Shown here: in pieces, positions 8,376 to 17,323 of the stretch | Layout: each line of letters starts with the position of its first letter | How positions within the stretch are numbered: position 1 is the first letter of the stretch | DNA from: HGM04593 sp045589695 | GTDB taxonomy: Bacteria > Bacteroidota > Bacteroidia > Bacteroidales > Bacteroidaceae | NCBI GenBank assembly: GCA_045589695.1 | Contig: JAZNPP010000067.1 | Span: 1-64,000 of the forward strand | Direction of reading: 5' to 3' | Length of the DNA: 64,000 nucleotides | Made by a program: the position numbers and the translations under genes | Notes under the pieces: generated by a model | Database searches by the model: none | Seen by the model: the letters and a program-made list of their open reading frames with translations, nothing else | Told to the model about the DNA's origin: nothing

Positions 8376-9526
8376 ATGTTTTCTTTATAAATGAGAAATA
8401 ATGAACGTACTAAAATTGCCGCAGCGCAGAAATATACCGGCACCGGATATACCTGCAACGAGAATATCGCCGAAAGAAAGAAGAGCGATACGAACGCTGC
8501 TTGCACCCATGCGACGTGAGGAACCCTCTCCTTTCTCAGGCTCCGCACGAGCAACGGGATAAGCACGAGCGACAACGGGTTCAGCAGCAGCAACAGCCAG
8601 TTATTGCCGACCGCCGGATGCTGCGAGAAGAGCGCCATGAAGAGCAGGAGAACGCCTGCAAGCCCCTGAAGAGCCATCAGCAGGACATCGAAGCCCCAGA
8701 ATGTCTTTTTCTTGCGTACCTCGCAAAGCATTACCACGAATGTGGCGAGCAACAGCAGCAGCGAGGCATTGAAAGGGGTAAAATTGCTATGCTCGACAGA
8801 CGGCGCCTTGCCCTCGACAAGGATATTCCGTTCCTTCACGAACGGCGCCTTGCCGCCTCCGGGCAAAGCAACGCTGCAGCGTTCAAGGTCGAGCATGTAG
8901 TTCTGAGGTATGAACTGAAGTCCATAGCCCGTCGCAGGAGCATCGACATCGGAGCCTAACAGCAGGTTAATGCCGAACGAGTACCATGGATGCGACGCCG
9001 TGAGAGCGTTCAACGCGTCACGGAAAGTGGCGTAACGCGCCGCAGTGTCGGGCATACAGATTTCGCCAGCCGCCTCGGCTACTTTGTCACGTATTTTTGT
9101 CGTGCAGTTGTTGTAGAAGTAATTATACCTGTAGACTCTGTTTTCGGGACGGCAGTTCTTTACAAGAGCGTTAAAAAGAGCCTGTTCCTGCAGCGGAGAG
9201 AGTTCAAGCACCTGTTCCGTTACAGACGAGCCACGTTCGCTGTATTCATTGGCGAAACGGTCGAAAGGAACAGCGCCCACCATGTAGTCGGTCTCGCCGA
9301 GAACGAACCTCCATACAAAGTTCGGAGCTTCGAAATCGAAATATCCGTAATTGAAGACAATGTCGATTCCTTTCTCGTCATCGGCGTACCGCAGGCCTGT
9401 ATGGCCGAAAAGGGAATAAGCCTCGTTGCCGGGCGCGCATGTCAGCACGCTGACCCTCGTTTCCGCCCTCAAAGCCGGAAACGCCATGAGAGAAAGCAAC
9501 AGAAATAGCGTAAACTTTTTAAACAT
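8354..9526 (-). CDS. DUF4105 (Lnb N-terminal periplasmic-like) membrane protein
   Basis: This 390-residue envelope protein starts with a signal sequence (MFKKFTLFLLLSLMAF). The periplasmic domain has the DUF4105 hallmarks YSLFGHTGLRY and YFYNNCTTKIRD, with the conserved His and Cys that suggest a cysteine-hydrolase-like site. The same domain occurs in Lnb, the enterococcal lipoprotein N-acyl shuttling enzyme. After about residue 240 come four or five hydrophobic segments (for example ASLLLLLATFVVML and LLLLLNPLSLVLIPLL). I chose ATG 9526 because it begins directly at the signal peptide; the frame is open back to 9562. It overlaps the following phosphatase-like gene, so the two probably act together. 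Its substrate is unknown. Confidence 0.78.
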   Translation of the reverse strand: MFKKFTLFLLLSLMAFPALRAETRVSVLTCAPGNEAYSLFGHTGLRYADDEKGIDIVFNYGYFDFEAPNFVWRFVLGETDYMVGAVPFDRFANEYSERGSSVTEQVLELSPLQEQALFNALVKNCRPENRVYRYNYFYNNCTTKIRDKVAEAAGEICMPDTAARYATFRDALNALTASHPWYSFGINLLLGSDVDAPATGYGLQFIPQNYMLDLERCSVALPGGGKAPFVKERNILVEGKAPSVEHSNFTPFNASLLLLLATFVVMLCEVRKKKTFWGFDVLLMALQGLAGVLLLFMALFSQHPAVGNNWLLLLLNPLSLVLIPLLVRSLRKERVPHVAWVQAAFVSLFFLSAIFSLQVYPVPVYFCAAAILVRSLFLIYKENICELSRF

Positions 9527-9581
9527 AATAACCTGTTCGTTGAATTCAGATGAGAGCTGCATCCATGCTCATATTATACAG

Positions 9582-9589
9582 CAAATATA
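9582..9589 (-). promoter_or_regulatory. -7 promoter element for the DUF4105/phosphatase-like pair
   Basis: Read on the minus strand this is TATATTTG, a match to TAnnTTTG, 56 bases upstream of the DUF4105 ATG. No good -33 TTTG is visible at the usual distance, so the call is moderate. It lies back to back with the coaX promoter. Confidence 0.5.
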
Positions 9590-9623
9590 GTTTAAAATAG
9601 TCAATTATATAAATATTTTGCAG

Positions 9624-9631
9624 TATCTTTG
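9624..9631 (+). promoter_or_regulatory. -7 promoter element for the coaX cluster
   Basis: TATCTTTG matches TAnnTTTG and lies 26 bases before the coaX start. No clear -33 partner is visible. It could serve the whole run coaX to the CNNM/CorC gene, since the spacing there is tight or overlapping. Confidence 0.55.
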
Positions 9632-9657
9632 CATTCAAATTTCAAATAGCCACTATT

Positions 9658-10389
9658 TTGGACCTCGTAACGGACATAGGGAACAACAGCGCGAAGTTCT
9701 ACCTGTTTAATAATGAACAGATTGTACTGCACACAAGGAAAAACGGCACTTCGTACGACATCATCGCCGAATGGAACGAGCAGTTCGGCATAGACAGAGC
9801 TATCGTATCGACAGTCGTAAACCTCACCGAAGAGCAGAAAAAGCAGTTCCTCGCAATCGGCTGCCCTGTCCTGTGGTTCGACAACAGCACGGCAACCCCG
9901 CTAAGAATAGAGTACGGCACGCCCGGCACGCTCGGAAGCGACCGCATCGCCGCGGCTGTCGGAGCATGGAACGAAAAACCCGGCAACGACCTGCTCGTGA
10001 TTGACGCCGGCAGCGCTGTCACCATTGACTTCGTAAGCAGAAACGGAGCATACAAGGGAGGCAACATAGCTCCGGGAGTAAAAATGCGTCTGAAGGCCCT
10101 CCACGAATATACCGGAAGGCTGCCGATGGTAGAAAAAGAGGGCGAGATTCCTTCGCTTGGCCATGACACAGAAACGGCGATAAGAAGCGGCGTCATAAAA
10201 GGCATCTGCCACGAAATAGACGGCTACATAAACGAAATGAGAGAAAAATATGGCGATGTTTTGGTTTTTTTAACGGGAGGAGACGAAAAAGCCTTGAAAA
10301 ATCACTTGAAAAATCGCATCTTTGCAGATAAATACCTTGTAGCAAAAGGTTTGAAAAGAATATTGCTTGACAATGAGAAGTTTATATAA
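9658..10389 (+). CDS. coaX: Type III pantothenate kinase
   Basis: This 243-residue enzyme phosphorylates pantothenate in the first step of coenzyme A synthesis and belongs to the ASKHA fold. The phosphate-binding motif DIGNNSAKFYLF opens the protein, GTPGTLGSDRIAAAVGAW carries the family G-x-D-R pantothenate motif, and LLVIDAGSAVTIDFV with YKGGNIAPG complete the active site. Length is normal. The start is TTG at 9658, placed directly before the conserved opening; no in-frame ATG fits. The next gene begins inside its last 17 bases. It uses no Shine-Dalgarno, as is usual here. Confidence 0.93.
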   Translation: MDLVTDIGNNSAKFYLFNNEQIVLHTRKNGTSYDIIAEWNEQFGIDRAIVSTVVNLTEEQKKQFLAIGCPVLWFDNSTATPLRIEYGTPGTLGSDRIAAAVGAWNEKPGNDLLVIDAGSAVTIDFVSRNGAYKGGNIAPGVKMRLKALHEYTGRLPMVEKEGEIPSLGHDTETAIRSGVIKGICHEIDGYINEMREKYGDVLVFLTGGDEKALKNHLKNRIFADKYLVAKGLKRILLDNEKFI

Positions 10390-11626
10390 GATATTTACAG
10401 CGCTATCGCTGACAATCGCCGCCTTTGCCGGAGCATACGCCGACAACGGCATCAACTCGCCATATTCACGCTATGGCCTGGGCATTCTGACCAACCAGAG
10501 CTTGGGCATCAACAGACAGATGGGCGGCTTGGGATACGGTCTCAGAAGCGACAGCTACATAAATATCCTTAACCCTGCATCATTTTCCGAGGCCGACACC
10601 TTGACAATGCTATTTGAAGCGGGCTTCACCTTGCAGGATGTGAACTTCAGAGAGAACGGCAAGAGCGTGAACGCCCTGAACGCGAGCTTCGACTATGTAG
10701 CGATGCAGTTCAGAATATGCCGCGGGCTCGGCATGTCGCTCGGCTTCCTGCCCTATTCTACCGTTGGCTACTCGTTCAGCGAAACAAGGGATGCCGGCAC
10801 CACCAACGAGAGCGTAAGCGCATATAACGGCACCGGAGGCATATACCAGCCTTACATAGGACTCGGATGGCAACCGTTCAAGGGGTTCTCGATTGGCGTT
10901 ACAGGCTCATTCATATACGGAAACATCGACCATGCGATAAACACCGACTTCATCAACAGCGATGTAGACCCTATAAGAAAGTACGAGGCCACGATAAGAA
11001 GCTACAAGGTTGATTTCGGCTTGCAGTACTATGCGACAATAGCCAAGAAGCACGAAATCACGCTTGGCGCCGCCTATTCGCTCGGCCACAAGATGCACGC
11101 TAAGGCATACAGGACATCGCAGAACGCCGACGTGACGGTAACCGATACCATAAAGAACGGATTCAGGCTGCCTCATACATACGGCGGCGGCTTCACATAC
11201 TGTTACGACAAGCAGTGGAAGTTCGGCGCTGACTACACATTCCAACAATGGGGCGGAACGACATTCTTCGGCGACGACGACATGGGCATTAACCGCCACA
11301 AGGTATCCGTAGGCCTGGAATATTCGCCCAATGAAGTTTCGAACAAGTTCCACAAGATGATAAGCTACAGAGGCGGATTGCATTTCGCCCAGCCCTACAC
11401 CGTAATAAAGGGCGGCAACGGATGCAACGAGTACGGGATAAGCGCCGGCATATCATTGCCGTTCATGAACAGGAACAACAAATATAGCCATGCGGCGGTA
11501 CACATTTCGGGACAATACGTTCACATGTCGCCCAAGCAGGCAGGGATGATAGCCGAGAACTACTTCAGATTGAATATAGGCATAACATTCAACGAAGCAT
11601 GGTTCATGAAACTGAAAGTAAAATAA
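10373..11626 (+). CDS. Predicted outer-membrane beta-barrel protein, unknown function
   Basis: This 417-residue protein has a signal peptide (MRSLYKIFTALSLTIAAFAG, then AYA). The mature part opens with NGINSPYSRYGLG, a common start of Bacteroidota outer-membrane proteins. It continues with alternating amphipathic strands rich in Gly and aromatic residues and ends in a strand (YFRLNIGITFNEAWFMKLKVK). It may be a FadL/PorP-like barrel, but no exact family is claimed. ATG 10373 is preferred over the in-frame TTG at 10367. The gene overlaps coaX by 17 bases and is followed by a TPR gene and lptC, suggesting an envelope-assembly role. Confidence 0.75.
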   Translation: MRSLYKIFTALSLTIAAFAGAYADNGINSPYSRYGLGILTNQSLGINRQMGGLGYGLRSDSYINILNPASFSEADTLTMLFEAGFTLQDVNFRENGKSVNALNASFDYVAMQFRICRGLGMSLGFLPYSTVGYSFSETRDAGTTNESVSAYNGTGGIYQPYIGLGWQPFKGFSIGVTGSFIYGNIDHAINTDFINSDVDPIRKYEATIRSYKVDFGLQYYATIAKKHEITLGAAYSLGHKMHAKAYRTSQNADVTVTDTIKNGFRLPHTYGGGFTYCYDKQWKFGADYTFQQWGGTTFFGDDDMGINRHKVSVGLEYSPNEVSNKFHKMISYRGGLHFAQPYTVIKGGNGCNEYGISAGISLPFMNRNNKYSHAAVHISGQYVHMSPKQAGMIAENYFRLNIGITFNEAWFMKLKVK

Positions 11627-11648
11627 ACAAAACTATAAGTAGAGAACA

Positions 11649-13070
11649 ATGAAGAAATTATTTTTTGCACTATTCGCGCTTATTGTAGCAAGCGCAAGCG
11701 CACAGAATGGAATCACGAACGAGTTTCGCTTCGGCCAGGGCGAAGACAGCGTAAGATGTCTTCAGGCCATAAGCATTTCAAGCATCAATGTCAAGAACAA
11801 GGACTACAAGACAGCCTACCCCGAATGGAAGACTGTATTTACAGAGTTCCCCGTTGCCCGTGTAGACACATACACCAACGGTGTCAAGATTTTGAATGAG
11901 CTTATCAAGGCCGAAAGCGACCCTGCAAAGAAAGAGGAGTACATAAAAGAACTCATGCTGGTTTACGACAACCAGATAAAGTACATCGATAAGCTTCAGG
12001 AGATTACAAAGTCCAAGCTTTCTGCGGGCCAGATTCTTGGCCGCAAGGCACGCGAGTACATAAAATACCACAAAAACGCTCCGGTAGACACAATCTACGC
12101 AATGCTTTCAAAGTCGGTAGAGATGGAGAAAGGCCAGTCGGAATACACCGTGACAGAGCTTTTCATGAAGTACTCCGCAATGATGTTCAAGAAGGACGCC
12201 AACCACAGAAGCCAGCTCATCGAGGACTACTTGAACTCGTCGGTATACATAGTTGAGGTACTCGACAAATACTACAACAATATTGAGAGACTTACCGAGC
12301 GCTACAAGGCCGAGGGCAACCCCAAGGACAGCATCAACGCTTCGAAGTACGGTCTTATGATTGACGCTTCACGTATTTCCAAGAACAACATCGACGCATA
12401 CTTCATCAACAGCGGCGCTGCTACTTGCGAGAACCTCAACGACATCTATTTCCCCACTCTGGAGGAGAACAAGGACAACCTTGAGTACTTGAACAAGGTC
12501 ATATCCGTGATGAGTATGCTGAAGTGTACCGAGCAGGACGCATACCTGACGGCGTCGGAGTACGCTCTTGCTATTGAGCCTACATCAAAGGCCGCTATGG
12601 GTTGCGGTTACCGTTACTTCAAGAGAGGCGAGACCGACAAGGCTATCGAGCTGTTCGACCAGGCTATCGAGCTTGAGAGCAGTGTCACGACAAAGGCAGA
12701 GCTTTGCTACAAGGTGGGCGCCGTTCACTACAGCCTCGGCAACTACGCAAAGGCACGTGTATACGCCAACAAGGCGCTCTCTTTGAACAGCAAGTACGGC
12801 ATGCCGCACATCCTCATCGCTCAGTGCTATGCGGCTAAGCCCGAATGGTGTGACGACGAGACGTTGAACGCATGTACATATTACGTATGCGTAGACCGCC
12901 TTGAGCGCGCGAAATCCGTAGATCCTTCTGCAAAGAAAGAAGCTGAGAAGTATATCGCGATATACAAGAAGCACTACCCCAAGGCTGAGGAGATGTTCAT
13001 GAGAGGACACAGCTCAGGCAAGAAGATTACTGTCGGCGGTTGGATTAATGAGACAACTACTATCAGATAA
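11649..13070 (+). CDS. Periplasmic tetratricopeptide-repeat protein
   Basis: This 473-residue protein has a signal peptide (MKKLFFALFALIVASASA). The mature chain is almost wholly helical. TPR units are clearest in the C-terminal half, for example KAAMGCGYRYFKRGETDKAI, AELCYKVGAVHYSLGNYAKA and KYGMPHILIAQCYAAKPEW. TPR arrays are protein-docking scaffolds. Its position between an outer-membrane barrel gene and lptC suggests a role in outer-membrane or LPS assembly, which is inference. Its last 23 bases overlap the start of lptC, so the two may be translationally coupled. Confidence 0.8.
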   Translation: MKKLFFALFALIVASASAQNGITNEFRFGQGEDSVRCLQAISISSINVKNKDYKTAYPEWKTVFTEFPVARVDTYTNGVKILNELIKAESDPAKKEEYIKELMLVYDNQIKYIDKLQEITKSKLSAGQILGRKAREYIKYHKNAPVDTIYAMLSKSVEMEKGQSEYTVTELFMKYSAMMFKKDANHRSQLIEDYLNSSVYIVEVLDKYYNNIERLTERYKAEGNPKDSINASKYGLMIDASRISKNNIDAYFINSGAATCENLNDIYFPTLEENKDNLEYLNKVISVMSMLKCTEQDAYLTASEYALAIEPTSKAAMGCGYRYFKRGETDKAIELFDQAIELESSVTTKAELCYKVGAVHYSLGNYAKARVYANKALSLNSKYGMPHILIAQCYAAKPEWCDDETLNACTYYVCVDRLERAKSVDPSAKKEAEKYIAIYKKHYPKAEEMFMRGHSSGKKITVGGWINETTTIR

Positions 13071-13635
13071 TATAAGACTGATACTAAACAGTACAACAAT
13101 TGCCGTTGCGGCAATTGTTGTACTGCTTTTTCATTCGTCGTGCAGCGACAAGACCGACAGCGGTTCTGTAGTTATTGAATGCAGCGACTCGCTCGCCGTC
13201 ATGAGTACGTTCGACGTGAACACTATAATAAGCGATTCGGGACGCATAAGCTACAAGATTATAGCCGACGAATGGCGTATATACGACAAGCGGAAACCGC
13301 CTCATTGGGCGTTCGAGAAGGGCGTGTACCTTGAGAAATACGATTCGCTGATGAACGTGGAGGCGACCGTGAAGTGCGACACGGCATATTACTTCAACGA
13401 GAAGAAGCTGTGGAAGCTCATAGGCAACGTGGACATAAAGAACCTTCAGAACGAGAAGTTCTACACAAGCCTCATGTATTGGGACCAGAACGAGGAGAGA
13501 ATATACTCCGACGCATATATAAGAATAGAACAGACCGACCAGGTGACCGAGGGCACAGGCTTTTCGGCGAACCAGAACCTTTCGGTATGGCAAATCAACA
13601 ACACCAAAGGCATATATACAATAGAAGAAGAATAA
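13048..13635 (+). CDS. lptC: LPS export ABC transporter periplasmic protein LptC
   Basis: This 195-residue protein matches the Bacteroidota form of LptC, the membrane-anchored part of the LPS export bridge that passes LPS from LptBFG to the periplasmic protein LptA. An N-terminal hydrophobic anchor (residues about 14-28) ends at HSSC, so Cys32 could be lipidated, although the lipobox is not perfect. The beta-jellyroll follows: RISYKIIADEWRIYDKR, HWAFEKGVYLEKYDS, ATVKCDTAYYFNEKKLWKL and VDIKNLQNEKFYTSLMYWDQ. The start overlaps the TPR gene by 23 bases. A terminator-like perfect hairpin lies within codons 14-28 (separate entry). The stop is 3 bases from the next gene. Confidence 0.87.
   Translation: MRQLLSDNIRLILNSTTIAVAAIVVLLFHSSCSDKTDSGSVVIECSDSLAVMSTFDVNTIISDSGRISYKIIADEWRIYDKRKPPHWAFEKGVYLEKYDSLMNVEATVKCDTAYYFNEKKLWKLIGNVDIKNLQNEKFYTSLMYWDQNEERIYSDAYIRIEQTDQVTEGTGFSANQNLSVWQINNTKGIYTIEEE
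13089..13131 (+). other. Terminator-like hairpin inside the lptC coding sequence
   Basis: Bases 13089-13105 and 13109-13125 are a perfect 17-bp inverted repeat with a 3-base loop (TTG), followed by CTTTTT at 13126-13131. By form this is an intrinsic terminator, yet it lies in codons 14-28 of lptC, encoding the membrane anchor. It could attenuate transcription into lptC and the downstream CorC-like gene, or act on the mRNA as a stability or translation element. Confidence 0.65.
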
Positions 13636-13638
13636 AGA

Positions 13639-14895
13639 ATGGCAACAACAATTCTTTCACTGGTAATTGTAATACTCTTTTCGGCCCTCTTTTCGGGCAT
13701 GGAAATCGCATTCGTGTCTTCGAACAAGCTGCTGCTCGGCATTGATATCAACGAGCGTTCGACCACGTCGTATGTCATCAACAAATTCTACGCCAACAGC
13801 AACAACTTCATTTCGAGCCTGCTGGTAGGCAACAACATTGTACTTGTCATCTATGGTATGCTCATGGCAAAGTTGCTCAACGCGACCGTTTTGCGGGGAT
13901 TCAGCGACGCCAACGCCTTGATATTGGAGACCGTAATATCTACAATTATCATCATCTTCACCGGCGAGTTCATACCTAAAGCCCTGTTCAGAATAAACCC
14001 CAACCGCTCGCTGAAGAGCTTTGCGCTCATAATATACCCTATTTATATATTGCTCTACCCGCTGTCACGTTTCACCACATTCTGTTCTATAATAATACTC
14101 AGAATTTTAAACATAAAGATTGAGGACAAGGCACGTGACAACACATTCTCGAAGACCGAACTGAACGACCTCATACAGACATCTATCGAAAACGCCGACG
14201 AAGAGAACGAGATAAACAACGACGTGCTTATATTCCAGAACGCTCTCGACTTTTCAAGCATAAAGGTCAGGGACTGCCTTGTGCCGCGTACCGAGATTGA
14301 GGCCGTAGAGGTGAACACGCCGCTCGAAGAACTGAAATCGGTATTTATTGAGTCGGGACACTCTAAGATTGTCGTTTTTAAGGACAATATAGACAATATC
14401 ATAGGCTACATACACTCGTCGGAGCTGTTCCGAATGGGAAAGAACTGGCAGCAGAAGATATGCAAGATGCCGTTCGTGCCCGAGACTCTTTCGGCGCAGA
14501 AACTGATGAAGACATTGATGCAACAGAAGAAATCGCTTGCAGTGGTTCTTGACGAGTTCGGAGGGACATCGGGCATCATATCGCTTGAGGACCTTCTGGA
14601 AGAGATTATCGGAGAGATTGAGGACGAACACGATAACCAGAACTTGATTGCAAAGTCATTGGGCAACAAAGAATACCTGCTTTCGGGACGTCTTGAGATA
14701 GAACGCATTAACGAGATGTTCGACCTTGAACTGCCCGAGTCGGACAACTACCAGACACTCGGCGGCTTCATACTCGCATACCACCAGAAATTCCCGCAGC
14801 TGAACGAGTCCATAACAATAGGCGACTACAAGATACAGGCAATAAAGCTGCGTAGCACAAAGATTGAGCTTGTGAAGCTGACATTGCTGAAGTAA
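13639..14895 (+). CDS. CNNM/DUF21-CBS-CorC family membrane protein (hemolysin family)
   Basis: This 418-residue protein has three parts: a CNNM/DUF21 membrane domain with about four helices (residues 1-175, including SALFSGMEIAFVSSNKLLL and FTGEFIPKALFRINPNRSL), a pair of CBS modules (about 195-325, including VRDCLVPRTEIEAV and SLAVVLDEFGGTSGIISLED) and a C-terminal CorC/HlyC transporter-associated domain (about 340-418). Relatives include magnesium or cobalt transport-linked proteins; in Bacteroidota some are annotated GldE. Older hemolysin labels have weak support. The gene begins 3 bases after lptC, and a terminator follows it. Confidence 0.87.
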   Translation: MATTILSLVIVILFSALFSGMEIAFVSSNKLLLGIDINERSTTSYVINKFYANSNNFISSLLVGNNIVLVIYGMLMAKLLNATVLRGFSDANALILETVISTIIIIFTGEFIPKALFRINPNRSLKSFALIIYPIYILLYPLSRFTTFCSIIILRILNIKIEDKARDNTFSKTELNDLIQTSIENADEENEINNDVLIFQNALDFSSIKVRDCLVPRTEIEAVEVNTPLEELKSVFIESGHSKIVVFKDNIDNIIGYIHSSELFRMGKNWQQKICKMPFVPETLSAQKLMKTLMQQKKSLAVVLDEFGGTSGIISLEDLLEEIIGEIEDEHDNQNLIAKSLGNKEYLLSGRLEIERINEMFDLELPESDNYQTLGGFILAYHQKFPQLNESITIGDYKIQAIKLRSTKIELVKLTLLK

Positions 14896-14915
14896 AATAC
14901 GGCACATAAGAACAG

Positions 14916-14963
14916 AGAACAGTCAAAAAAGCAATTTCAACAGCTTTTTTGACTGTTCTTTTT
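14916..14963 (+). terminator. Rho-independent terminator after the coaX-to-CorC cluster
   Basis: Bases 14916-14932 and 14943-14959 form a perfect 17-bp stem with a 10-base loop, followed by TTTT at 14960-14963. It lies 20 bases after the CorC-like stop codon. Confidence 0.85.
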
Positions 14964-15007
14964 ATAACTTTCCACCTAATTATAATAAAATATTGAAAGC
15001 TTTTTGC

Positions 15008-15015
15008 TAACTTCG
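15008..15015 (+). promoter_or_regulatory. Possible -7 element for the PpiD/SurA-like gene
   Basis: TAACTTCG is one base from TAnnTTTG and lies 42 bases before the ATG at 15058, just after a terminator. No clear -33 element is present. Confidence 0.45.
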
Positions 15016-15057
15016 CAAAGTTTAATGCAAAATATAAAACAAACAAAATATTAGACT

Positions 15058-17259
15058 ATGGCTACACTACAAAAGTTGCGCAACATGGGCCCACTGCTTG
15101 TTATCTTTGTGGGTCTTGCATTGTTTGCATTCATCGCAGGCGATGCTTGGAGATTATTCCAGACAGATTCAATGGAAGCTTCGGTAGGTTCTATCGACGG
15201 CGACAAGCTTTCGGCCAACGATTTCCAGGAGTTGTATAACGAGTGCGAAAACGCTCAGAGAGTATTCCGTTTGACAGACCCGAGACTGAACGACGAGCAG
15301 AGAACGGCTTCGTTCACCGAAGAGGAACTCGCATACATCAAGGACGAGGCATGGGGAGTATTCACACAGCTCGCTATCGCAGAAAGACAGGCAGAGATTC
15401 TAGGCCTCGCTGTTACGAATGAGGAGATAATGGATATCCTCAACAACAACAGCAGCATGTACCTCAACAGCGTCTCTCACCCGTTCAGAACCGAAAGCGG
15501 CTTCAGCGTTGATGACCTAAATTCCGTAATCACATCATACAACGAGATGATGAAGAACGGCCAGCACGACGCGAACCTCGCTTCTATCTACAACTGCTGG
15601 AAGTACATGGAGAAGAGAATCAGACTTGAGGCTCTTATCAACAAGCAGGCGAAGCTCGTCGAGTACGCAACAATAGCGAACCCCGTTCTTGCGAACAAGA
15701 ATTTCGAGCTTAACGACAACTCATTCAACCTTGAGGTCGTGGCGTTCCCCTACAGCGAGGTCGCCGATTCAGTTGCCGAGGTAAGCGACAAAGAGATTGA
15801 AAAGTACTACAAGGAGAACAAAGAGTACCTCTACAAGCAGCTGCAGGACACACGAGACATCAAGTATATCAGCGTAAAGGTTACCCCGAGCGAGAGCGAC
15901 AAGCAGGAGATTCTAACGCAGATGAACGAGTATGCCGACATGCTCAGAGCGGGCGACAATGACTATGAGAGAATTATGCGCATATCACGCAGCGAGTACA
16001 ACTACAACGACCTGTTGTGGACAAAGGAGGCTTATTCCGAGGATATTCAGCTTCGCCTTGAGTCTTCAAAACCGAACGAGGTAGTCGGCCCGTACATCAA
16101 CCCCTCGGACAACACATACAACGTGTTCCTGACAACCGAGAAGACAACAGCCCCCGATTCTATCATGGTACGTGCGATTGTCGTGACAAGCCAGTCGAAC
16201 GACGAGGTTGAGGCTACAACGGACAGCCTGCTCAACGCTCTCAAGAACAAGGCTGACTTCAAGGAAATAGCTGCGAACTACGCTCACGTCGATTCAATGT
16301 GGATAACATCAAAGCAGTTCTACACAGCAGGCATCATTGACAACCTTGACACTCAGAAGGAAATTTACAACGCACGTCCGGGCGTATACGCAGCGTCTCC
16401 TTTCAAGACTATCAACGGCAAGCTCATCTACCAGGTTATCGAGAAGAAGGGCAAGGCTGACGTTTACAGCACCGTCGTTATAAAGCGCGAGATTACATTC
16501 GGCAGCGACACATACGACCAGGCATACAACAAACTGAGCCAGTTCGTAGCTTCATGCAAGAGCATTGAGGATGTAGAGAGCAAGGCTATGGAGAGCGGCT
16601 ACCGTGTCCAGAAGCTCAACGACGTGAACGCATCAATGAGAAACATCAACAACGTTCCTCAGACATACAACGTCGTGAAGTGGGTACTTGACGAGGACAG
16701 AAAGGCCGGAGAATTCTCTCGCATCGAAGAGTGCGGCAGCGACCACCTCGTATTCGCGGTAGTTACAAGAGTTAGTCCTAAGGGCTACATCGCTCTTGAC
16801 AAGGAGATCAACATGTACGGCACAAAGCTCAGCGACATCATCAAGAACAAGCTCATGCTCGACAAGAAGGCCGAGATTATCATGAACGAGCTTGCAGGCA
16901 AGGACTACAGCGCTATCAAGGGCAACAGCATGGCAAAGGTAAGCAACGTGAACATGGTTGAGTACAAGAAGCCTACAAACGTTCCTTCATTGAACGTAGA
17001 CGAGCCAGTCATCAACGTTACCGCAGCCAAGATGGACGCAGGCGAGATAAGCGAGCCGCTGAAGGGCGACAATGGAGTATATGTTATCAACGTTCTCGGC
17101 AAGAACGCCAAGAGAGGCAACTTCAACGCCGAGACAGAGAACGAATACATTCTCTCTAACGGCGGCATGTACAACTACGCTAACGTAGCAGGCCAGCTGT
17201 TCCAGATGGGCCTTGAAGAGGTTTACCCCGTAGAGAACAAGCTCTTCCGTTTCTTCTAA
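15058..17259 (+). CDS. SurA N-terminal domain / PpiD-like peptidylprolyl isomerase
   Basis: This 733-residue protein is anchored in the inner membrane by one N-terminal helix (about residues 11-30, GPLLVIFVGLALFAFIAGDA), with the rest in the periplasm. The region after the anchor (VGSIDGDKLSANDFQELYN, and later EEELAYIKDEAWGVFTQLAI) is the SurA/PpiD chaperone domain. One or more parvulin-like segments follow in the middle, for example SLLNALKNKADFKEIAANY. The family folds outer-membrane proteins emerging from the Sec translocon. It follows a terminator, so it is probably monocistronic with its own promoter, and it ends in a strong hairpin. Confidence 0.88.
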   Translation: MATLQKLRNMGPLLVIFVGLALFAFIAGDAWRLFQTDSMEASVGSIDGDKLSANDFQELYNECENAQRVFRLTDPRLNDEQRTASFTEEELAYIKDEAWGVFTQLAIAERQAEILGLAVTNEEIMDILNNNSSMYLNSVSHPFRTESGFSVDDLNSVITSYNEMMKNGQHDANLASIYNCWKYMEKRIRLEALINKQAKLVEYATIANPVLANKNFELNDNSFNLEVVAFPYSEVADSVAEVSDKEIEKYYKENKEYLYKQLQDTRDIKYISVKVTPSESDKQEILTQMNEYADMLRAGDNDYERIMRISRSEYNYNDLLWTKEAYSEDIQLRLESSKPNEVVGPYINPSDNTYNVFLTTEKTTAPDSIMVRAIVVTSQSNDEVEATTDSLLNALKNKADFKEIAANYAHVDSMWITSKQFYTAGIIDNLDTQKEIYNARPGVYAASPFKTINGKLIYQVIEKKGKADVYSTVVIKREITFGSDTYDQAYNKLSQFVASCKSIEDVESKAMESGYRVQKLNDVNASMRNINNVPQTYNVVKWVLDEDRKAGEFSRIEECGSDHLVFAVVTRVSPKGYIALDKEINMYGTKLSDIIKNKLMLDKKAEIIMNELAGKDYSAIKGNSMAKVSNVNMVEYKKPTNVPSLNVDEPVINVTAAKMDAGEISEPLKGDNGVYVINVLGKNAKRGNFNAETENEYILSNGGMYNYANVAGQLFQMGLEEVYPVENKLFRFF

Positions 17260-17275
17260 TAAACGGAAGCTCATA

Positions 17276-17323
17276 TTTTAAACGTGCAAAGCCAACCTTC
17301 CGGTTGGCTTTGCACGTTTAAAA
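17276..17323. terminator. 22-bp perfect hairpin after the PpiD-like gene
   Basis: Bases 17276-17297 and 17302-17323 are perfect inverted repeats around the loop TTCC, starting 17 bases after the stop codon. The stem is AT-rich at its base and lacks a separate U-tract, but the TTTTAAA foot may supply one. Confidence 0.75.
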
